Positions 56,785 through 64,000 of a stretch of 64,000 nucleotides of DNA are shown in pieces; within the stretch, counting starts at the first letter, position 1; each line of letters starts with the position of its first letter. The DNA comes from Paraphaeosphaeria minitans. Its lineage: Eukaryota; Ascomycota; Dothideomycetes; Pleosporales; Didymosphaeriaceae. The stretch is from assembly GCA_015832175.1 (NCBI GenBank), contig WJXW01000011.1, positions 620,001-684,000 on the forward strand. The letters are read 5' to 3'. The notes under the pieces were generated by a model. The model did no database searches, was not told the origin of the DNA, and saw only the letters and a list, made by a program, of their open reading frames with translations. The translations under genes and the position numbers were made by a program.

Positions 56785-57964
56785 CTCTGGGAGTAGTTGT
56801 CGAGTAGGCTGGCCGGACCGAGGCAGAAGGGCGCGTCGTTCGCTGAAGAGAGATTCACGGGGGGTAAGAGTGACTTGAGAAGGATATCAGGAAAGCTGAA
56901 TGCGTGGAATAAAAAAGCAGAAGGGTAGAGCCGCGGGAAGGGAACGATGTGCTCTAGCGCTCACAAAGGGTCCGGGCGGTGCTGGGCGACTTGCGGGAGC
57001 TCGATGCGACTGCGCCAAGGCCATGTGCTTTCGGGCGCGGAGCACTCGACTCTCAGCAATTGAAGAGGGCTACCTTTCTGGCATGTGAGTCTACCAAATG
57101 TGCCGACCCGCACGGCGCTGGTGTCATTACATTCTACGTAGTCTACGTGAATGCGCTGTATCAATTGCGACGCACCCAGCGATGCTCAGTGTCTGTCCTA
57201 GCAGTGACCCGCTCTTCTCAACAGTGCGCCGACTACCGTACAGAATGATGGGCTAGTAGCGGCTCCCCAAAGCATCGGACCTGGGCCCGACAGTCATAAT
57301 CTCAGCTCCAACTAGACTACCCGCCCGATCATTCCCGGCTTCGGGAATGGCTTTTCGTTGGCTTTTCGTTGGCTCTGTGTCGGCTCTGTTGGACATAATC
57401 TGTGAAAGGCCACCTCGGGGAGCTCGGTGCTGAGCTGAGGACAGCGTACACAGTAGTGATCGCCTTGTCCTTCCCGCGGGAAGACCATCTGGTGCGACGC
57501 TTGGACATTGCGGCTCTTGTTGGGGACATGCAACTACGTTTAGTATAATCGAAAGCCTCAAAATTGGCACAATAGGGGCATCCGGGCATCGCGAGCTGTA
57601 CCTGACCCTGCCGAATGTAGTTTCAGTTCACAGGTCGGCGTTGCTTGGTGTTCCAAGGTGGCACCGCGTGGCAACACAACGATCGGCATGTTCCCGTCCC
57701 AAGTAGAGAAACACATCCAACTTTCAACTGTCATGGTAGAATTTCGTAGTAAGTAAACTTTCCAAGCGTGCTACTGGTCGCTCGACTCGAAGATGCTTCT
57801 ACAGCCCAGATATCATCAGGTAAATGAAACTCGAAGCATGCTAATACACCAAAACGCACGTCCCTATCCTTACACCCTATACAATTGGTACACAGAAGGT
57901 CTTCTCGGTCTTGAGCCACCTTCCTGATATGTCTATTATTTCATCCCACATCGTCATGGCACGC
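56785..57964. other. intergenic between YHM2 start and citrate synthase stop
   Basis: YHM2 upstream region and citrate synthase 3' flank. Imperfect direct repeats of CGTTGGC/TTTTCGTTGG occur near 57350-57380. Frames present are short and without family features. Confidence 0.65.
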
Positions 57965-59537
57965 TTACAAAGTAGCGCCGACGAGCTTGGCGTAGGCCTC
58001 AGTGCTGAAGGACTTGGGGCGCTCGATGGGGGCGCCGACGGCACGGTCGATGATGAGCTGGGGCAGAACACCGAGAGCACGGGAGACACCGAAGAGAACG
58101 GTGTAGTAGCTCTGCTCTGTGAGGCCGTAGTACTGGAGGAGAACACCGGAGTGAGCGTCAACGTTGGGGTAGGGGTTCTTGGTCTTGCCGTGCTCGGTGA
58201 GGACGCCGGGGGCGATCTTGTAGACCTGGCTGACGAGCTTGAACATGGGGTCGTCGGGCAGGTGCTTCTGGGCGAACTCGCGCTGAGAGACGTAGCGAGG
58301 GTCGGTCTTGCGGAGGACAGCGTGGCCGTAACCGGGGACAACCTGGCCGGCCTTGAGGGTGGACCAGAGGTACTCCTTGATCGACTCGTCGGAGATGTCG
58401 TTGCCAATGGCCTTCTTCATCTTCTGGAGCCAAACAAGCACCTCCTGGTTGGCCAATCCGTGAAGAGGACCAGCGAGACCGTTGAGACCAGCGGCCAGGG
58501 AGAGGTAAGGAGAGCTGAGAGCGGAACCAACCAAGTGGGTGGTGTGGGCGCTGACGTTTCCACCCTCGTGGTCAGTGTGGATGGTGAGGTAGAGACGCAT
58601 CAACTCAACGAAGTCCTTGTTGTCGGCAAAGCCGAGCTGGTTGGCCAAGTTGTAGGAGTAGTCCTTGTCCTTCTGGATCTCAGCAACGCGTCCATCCTTG
58701 TAGACGTTGCGGTAGATCTTGGAAGCAATGGTGGGGAGCTTGGCGATGAGGTTCATTGAGTCCTCGAAGGTGTGCTCCCAGTACTCGGCCTTCTTCATGC
58801 CCTTAGCATAAGCCTTGGCGAAGTTGGACTCGTGCTCGAGAGCTGTGACGGCGAGGGAGAACTGAGCCATGGGGTGGAGGTCGTTGGGGCAGCGGTCGAT
58901 GAGTTCCTCGACGAACTTGGGGACATCGGAACGGGCAGCCCAGTCGGCAGACAGGTCGCGAACCTGCTGCTCGGAGGGAACCTCGCCCGTGAGGAGGAGC
59001 CAGAAGAGACCCTCGGGGAGGGGCTCCTGACCGCCGGGGGCCTTGGGAAGGACCTGCTGGCACTCGGGGATCTATTGGGTGTTACTTGTTGTGTCCGTAT
59101 AATACGGTGTTCTTCAACGTACAGTCTTGCCGCGGAAGCGGATACCCTCCTCAGAATCGAGAACGGAGCCCTCCCATACGAGGGACTTGATGCCACGGGC
59201 ACCACCGTACACCTGGTCGAGAGTGACCTCACCGACAACCTTGTTGCCGTGCTCCCTGGGAATTGATGTCAGCGCTGCGATAAGGACCTTGGTGCCGGCA
59301 GCGCATACTTGCGGAGCTTCTTGATCTTCTCGATCTCGCCGGGCAGCTTGGCGGCGAAGGTCTCCTTGAGGGACTGCAATTGATGGATTAGCGACGGTTC
59401 CGATGATATAGGCGGAAAGTGCGGACCTGGGTCTTGCCGGTCGAGTAGTTGCGGAAGCCAGTGAAGGCGGAGGACCGCAGAGGAGTGCAAGGCACAGCGC
59501 GGAACGCACGAGTGCTCAATCGCAATGAGGAGGCCAT
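57965..59537 (-). CDS. CIT1: mitochondrial citrate synthase
   Basis: CDS complement of 57965-59071, 59123-59255, 59309-59373 and 59427-59537; 1416 nt, 471 aa; introns 51-53 bp. It condenses oxaloacetate with acetyl-CoA to citrate in the matrix. The N-terminus [16 protein letters not shown] is Arg/Ser-rich without acids, a typical presequence. Catalytic residues are in place: His in [11 protein letters not shown] (~307), His in [15 protein letters not shown] (~353) and Asp in NVDAHSG (~408). Codon use is strongly C-ending, as in highly expressed genes, and the opposite strand is open as a shadow. It lacks the C-terminal peroxisomal signal (ends GATL), so the mitochondrial form is meant. Its direct same-strand neighbour is YHM2. 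It is divergent from the Seb1/Nrd1-like gene. Confidence 0.97.
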
Positions 59538-60577
59538 GGTGTAATGCAGGTCTAAGACAAGCAAGATGATGGGGATGGAGGAAAGGAGCGGAGGAGCGGC
59601 GGAGGAAAAAATAGTCGCAATTGATGGGCAAGCTGCGATGAGACCTGAGCTCGGACGTGACCCACCACTCGGAGCTAAGCGTCATTCTGTCGCTCAACGA
59701 CGGGCACCTTGCGCCAGCTCTCGGAGAGCGGCCATCGCTGCACCCAACCCGAGAATCCACAGTGCATCTGTAGACATGCGCCACATCGCCTAGTCCACTT
59801 GCGCAGACACGCAGCTTGTCTTTTCACTAATGATGATGGTGCGCAAACCAAACCCTGCATGAAGCTGAGCTCAACGTGAAGTCATGATTCATTGCCGAGG
59901 AATCAAGAGGAATGTGTACAACACTTTCCAGACGGAACCGCTAAATGCTACGAGCATTGCCATTTGGACACTTTGCATCGGCATAGTCATAGACTATCTA
60001 CCATACGACACCCCAGCTTCCGAAAAATCTGCTGCCGTCTTTCGCGCCCCGTAGATTGCGACGCGGCGCGCGGGATTTTCCTCAACCGCGACCCAGCTCA
60101 CGTGCAGGCTTAGGTAAGTGGCGCCTGGGCGCCATTGCCGATTCTGCGACGTGCTGCCAGCTCTCTCCCCTCACTTACAACGGGAAGGCCATCTCTGCAC
60201 ACTTCCCTTACCCATCGACTACTTAAACTCTGCCGTAGCAACTCCCGCCACCGTGGAGTAGGATTGCGCAACTGCTCTTTTTCACCCCGCCGCGTGCGTA
60301 GGTTGAAACGGCGGTCGACAGCTCAGCTCTCGAGGACAGCGCAGTCGTGCCACTGTTGACCACCTGCTTTGAAGCTTGAACCTCATCTGGTGCATCCGCA
60401 ATTTCACCAACGCCCGTGCCATCTAGATCTCTCACCACCGAAACTACAAACACAGCGCCTTCCCTCGCGCTTCTCCTTGTCACACCCGGAAACTTTCCTA
60501 TCTATCGTCGGTTCTGATATAGTTTCATATCCTGTGTTACTGTAGGAATCACCGAATTTCGAGCGCAGAGAGCCGCC
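59538..60577. promoter_or_regulatory. 1.04 kb shared divergent promoter region, citrate synthase and Seb1/Nrd1-like gene
   Basis: The intergenic block between two divergent start codons. It contains pyrimidine-rich stretches upstream of both ATGs. I see no single motif clear enough to name a factor, and no supported gene. Confidence 0.55.
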
Positions 60578-62963
60578 ATGGCCGCGATGGAGGAGCTCGA
60601 GGGCCTCCTCAAGTCACTGCAGGCGGGAAAGCCGCCCGGCGTGACAGCGACCAAGATCAAGGAGATAACCCAGAAGAGTGTGGACAACGTACAGGTATGC
60701 GACAGGACACATCTCTGAAAGATCCATGATACCTCGGGATGCATCACTCAAAGTCTGGCCATGCGAAGATCGAGGGCCGTACCATCCGCCGATCCTTAGA
60801 TGCGCCACTCAATGCTTGCATAACCTGGGGTACCACCATGTGGATGGAATCTTGTCTTCTCCCCTATTGAGTCCCATACTAACCTTGTGTTTGCGTAGTC
60901 CGATGTCCTTGTCGTCCAGAAGATCGCCCAGCAGTTCAAGAACAGCCCCGGCAACTATAAGCTTGGAGTGCTCTACGTTGTAGACTCTGTGGTCCGTCAA
61001 TGGCTAGACCGCGCAAAGAAAACTGGACAGACAGTTTCTCGCAATGCCGCTGCTGGTACATTCGCTTCGGGTGTACAGAAGGTCACCGATATTCTACCCT
61101 TACTTATGACCGACATTTCCCAGTCAGCACCGGATAACCAGAAGGAGAAGATTTTAAAATTGGTGGAGATCTGGGAACGTGGGCAGACATTCCCCCGGGA
61201 TATGCTCGCCGGCTTCAAGCAACAACTCAGCAACACGAAGACTAGTAAGACCCACCCCGACCATCCCTTGACTTCTGCCTGCGGTTGCTGACTCCATGCG
61301 TTGCAGGCGCTTTCACTCCTACAGGTAGCCCCGCCAAGAATATACAGGCATCATCCTACACGAGCCTCCCGACTAACCCACCTCATATCGCTGCAGTAGC
61401 ACCAACAGCACCTCCACAGGATCCAAACGCGCTGCTTGCCGTGTTGGCTGGCTTTGCGCCACAACAACACAACAATACTAACCTCATGCCTGTAGCTGCA
61501 CCCCCGCTGCCGTTCCATCAGAACGCAGCGTTCCCTCCACCGCCGCCAGGATTCGCACCGCCGCCACCTCCCCCGGCTCCAGTGGTGACTAATCCGCAGT
61601 CCAATGGTAATACGGCACAGGGTGTCACTGAAATGGCAGGTCAAATACTTCAAGCCATGCAGGCCGGTACAATTAGCCAAGAACAAGGATTGCAAGTACT
61701 GAACATGCTGGCTGCGGCTCAGAATGGCGGCCTTCCCGCACCGCCTTCGCAACCTGCACCTATCCTGCAGGCGTCCCAAGTACAGAATGGTGCACAGCCA
61801 GATCGATTTGAACAGAATGGCAGTAGATTCCGGGATCGTAGCCGCTCACCTGAGTACAACCGGCGTCGCCAGTCTCCACGTAGATCCCCTCCAGCACGAC
61901 GCGATAGCCCAACGTATGGAATTTACGATCCAAATGCAGGCCCTAATGGGGACCCAATGAACCGCCAAGATCGAGGTGATCGTGGCCGTGGTCGAGGTAG
62001 GAACCGCGGTGGTCGTAATGATCATAATGAACATCGTCAGCGTACGCCTCCGCCTAGGCGAGGTAGTGGCGGCGATAACGCTTCGGCTTATCAGAATGGC
62101 TCGCCGAAGTTCATAGACTGGGACCGCACACTTCCCCGTGACCATATCAAGGTTTATAGCCGTACACTTTTCATAGGTGGTGCTACTGGGACTGAATCGG
62201 AGATCCGAAGCATATTCAGTCAATTCGGCAAAGTCCAGAGCTGCATCGTCAACCAGGATAAACGCCACGCTTTTGTCAAGATGCTGACACGCCCGGACGC
62301 GCTCGCAGCAAAAGCTGGCATGGACAGCACGCAGGATCCGAATGCACTGTCAAAGGCTCGCCAGGTAAGTCTTGTTGATTGCTTGATTTGCAATGTACCC
62401 GCACAATGCGGCCGGTCAGCGTGTTCCGTGGATTTGACTAATTGCGTATACAGACTAGATGGGGTGTAGGTTTTGGCCCCCGCGATTGTAGCGATTACAA
62501 CACTGGTGTTAGCGTCATCCCAATATCCCGACTCACTGATGCCGATCGAAAGTGGGTATTAACTGCTGAATACGGCGGTACGGGTGGTGTTCCTCTGGAA
62601 GAGGGCATGGTCATCGAAGAACCCGATATCGAAATTGGCGCTGGTGTGTCGTCGAAAGGTTAGCCTTCTCGTCGTTGTGTTCCACTTGTGCTTAACGCAG
62701 AAGCGCGGGTCGAATTTCTGATATAGAACTGACTTTGCACAGCCATCAGCCGAAGAGTGCCTCCCGAGGGCGGCCGAGGCCGTGGAGGGTTCCGAGGAGG
62801 ACGAGGCGGCGGCGGCGGATATGAGGAAAATCGCGTTCGTCGCTCAGCCGATCGACCTAATACACATGACAGCCGCCATATCTCGCCACGAGCTGAGCAA
62901 GGCATTGCTGTACCTCCGGCCGTCCCTGGCTTTGGCTTTCAGCTTCCTTTTCAAATGGGTTAG
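60578..62963 (+). CDS. Seb1/Nrd1-like RNA polymerase II CTD- and RNA-binding termination factor
   Basis: CDS join 60578-60694, 60899-61244, 61307-62364, 62454-62658 and 62743-62963; 1947 nt, 648 aa; introns 62-204 bp, all in frame. The N-terminal CTD-interaction domain (~1-150) has LYVVDSVVRQWLDRA and LKLVEIWERGQTFP. A Pro/Ala/Gln-rich linker with PPPPPGFAPPPPPPAP follows. An RS/RG-rich region (~340-430, RSRSPEYNRRRQSPRRS) precedes one RRM (~436-505; RNP2 LFIGGA, RNP1 KRHAFVKM). The RRM is extended by the WGVGFGPRDC and DIEIGAGVSSK segments specific to the Nrd1/Seb1/SCAF family. The C-terminus is RGG-rich. Nrd1 acts in termination of non-coding transcripts, Seb1 in 3'-end processing and heterochromatin. 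Which role applies here cannot be decided. Confidence 0.92.
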
Positions 62964-63580
62964 CGACACAGTCGTCTCTCTCAAATATTTTGCTTTGAGC
63001 AAACGGCGTTTCACAAAAGTAGTGGTCCATGTTCGAGGGATGGACGGTGTAGTCCGTACGAGCCTCAGATCAAGACTTTTCAGAGCTTGCCCAGAGGGCA
63101 ATTTTGATTTACTTGTTTCTGCATTGCAAGGCGCTGTGGAAGCTTGCGTGGAGCTGCGAGCATCACAGGCAGGGGCATCTTTTTGCGTTCTCGCAGCCCT
63201 GCGAGGATCATTGTAGATATTAGTGCTTGTATGAGTAATGGTTTGTCCGACATGAAATACGTATGAAGGGCAAGGTTTTGGAAATACAAAAGCAACACGT
63301 TCACAGCATTCAATATTTGGAATGCATATGTGTTATGATGATTGTGTCGATAGGGCTTATTTGCGATGTCCGTCTGGTAGGTATAGCATTTCCCACGTAG
63401 GAAGTCCTTACCCGTGGACACCTGATTCATGTGCTGACAAGCAGCGTGACGTATTCTCGGATGTTCCTTTCCTCGAGCCACAACCACCGGTGTCGGTCGT
63501 CTGCTTCCAGGACATCTTGACGAGATAGCACCCTGGCCAATCCCTCCCCGACACTCCCTATCTTGCCAGGGCAAATCCTC
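62964..63580. other. convergent 3' intergenic region
   Basis: Lies between the Seb1/Nrd1-like stop (62963) and the stop of the minus-strand LOG-family gene (63581). Frames here are shadows; no gene supported. Confidence 0.65.
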
Positions 63581-64000
63581 TTATTGCGAGTCCCAAGTCA
63601 AGTTGAATCTCCCCTCGGCGTTCGTATAGTCGCTCAAACAGGTCAAGACCTCATCGGCACTCAGCGCCTCAACCAAAATGCCCGCATTCCCCGGTCCAAT
63701 AAATCCACTCGTCACACCCTTCTTCACCCAATCCAGCAGTCCTGTCCAGTACCCATCGACATTGTAAATGATGACCGGCATATCGTGGATCCCGAGCTGA
63801 TTCCACGTCGTCACCTCCATCAGCTCCTCCAGCGTCCCGTACCCCCCGCTCAGCGCCACGAAGCCGCCGCCGGGCCCGCCCGCAATGACCTCCTGCGCCA
63901 TCATCTGCTTGCGCGTGTGCATGTCCTTGACGACGGTGGTCTTGCCGTAGATGGCCTCGTCGATCTTGTGGGAGAGCGGGTCGGCGGGGTCGTGGTTTTG
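63581..64000 (-). CDS. LOG-family phosphoribohydrolase (partial, 5' part outside window)
   Basis: The last 139 residues of a protein whose start lies beyond position 64000. LOG (lysine-decarboxylase-like) proteins hydrolyse nucleoside 5'-monophosphates, and in plants and some fungi release active cytokinins. Visible features are TRKQMMAQEV, holding the conserved Arg, and SGGYGTLEE (the family PGGxGTxxE loop with its Pro replaced by Ser), followed by TWNQLGIH and VDGYWTGLLDW. The frame is open to the window edge without intron. Convergent with the Seb1/Nrd1-like gene. Substrate is uncertain, since many fungal LOG proteins are uncharacterised. Confidence 0.9.
   Translation of the reverse strand, partial: QNHDPADPLSHKIDEAIYGKTTVVKDMHTRKQMMAQEVIAGGPGGGFVALSGGYGTLEELMEVTTWNQLGIHDMPVIIYNVDGYWTGLLDWVKKGVTSGFIGPGNAGILVEALSADEVLTCLSDYTNAEGRFNLTWDSQ

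Noticed and set aside
57877..58407. 176-codon minus-strand ORF rich in Ser/Thr/Pro
   Set aside because: Frame-shifted shadow of citrate synthase on the same strand.
57911..58759. 282-codon plus-strand ORF rich in Val, Gly, Leu and Glu
   Set aside because: Exact antisense of citrate synthase exon 4. The open frame follows from the biased codon use of the real gene.
1..64000. CRISPR array, bacterial operon, phage or plasmid features
   Set aside because: No evenly spaced repeats and no bacterial gene arrangement; introns and fungal families show a eukaryotic chromosome.

Overview
The window looks like a chromosomal segment of a filamentous ascomycete, most likely a Dothideomycete of the Pleosporales type. 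The signs are: protein-coding genes with several 42-100 bp GT-AG introns; fungal families (CENP-C/Mif2, Crt10, Rtg2, Seb1/Nrd1, fungal phospholipase B, alpha-arrestin); a tRNA-Phe with an intron; and a two-speed base composition. The first ~19.4 kb is AT-rich, stop-riddled and dominated by TpA, as expected from repeat-induced point mutation (RIP). The rest is a near-balanced GC landscape with intact genes. The genus is an inference.

Layout. (1) 1-19.4 kb holds no working gene. It is one old chromodomain Ty3/gypsy retrotransposon (host element, gag near 840 to 3' LTR end 18742, plus strand) opened by four later insertions. These are a solo LTR (2819-3056, TSD ATAAT), a gag-only LTR element (3080-6123, TSD CAAAG), a second shortened copy of it (8596-10756, TSD TTAAT) and a second chromodomain gypsy element (10980-17495, TSD TATTC). 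When the insertions are removed in thought, the host polyprotein frame resumes at the junctions. (2) 19.4-25.3 kb is gene-poor, with relics and a 147 bp fold-back MITE flanked by TA. (3) 25.3-38 kb carries a hypothetical gene, a secreted phospholipase B, a broken membrane-protein ORF, an alpha-arrestin, Rtg2 and a small aegerolysin-like ORF. (4) 38.7-41.9 kb is a row of three broken genes: TOK-type potassium channel, RecQ-like helicase and GMC oxidoreductase. (5) 42.5-46.8 kb has a secreted Cys-rich protein with a CDP-diacylglycerol-pyrophosphatase-like domain, an unidentified exon and a microsatellite-rich stretch. (6) 46.8-64 kb is a housekeeping block: CENP-C/Mif2, tRNA-Phe, Crt10, Yhm2 citrate/oxoglutarate carrier, mitochondrial citrate synthase, Seb1/Nrd1 and the 3' part of a LOG-family gene.

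Functional links. Citrate synthase and the Yhm2 citrate carrier are direct neighbours on the same strand, so citrate production and export lie side by side. Rtg2, 20 kb away, belongs in yeast to the retrograde pathway that controls citrate synthase genes. Exon-intron models were built by hand from splice consensus and frame continuity. For each multi-exon gene the summed CDS length is divisible by three. No database search was possible.
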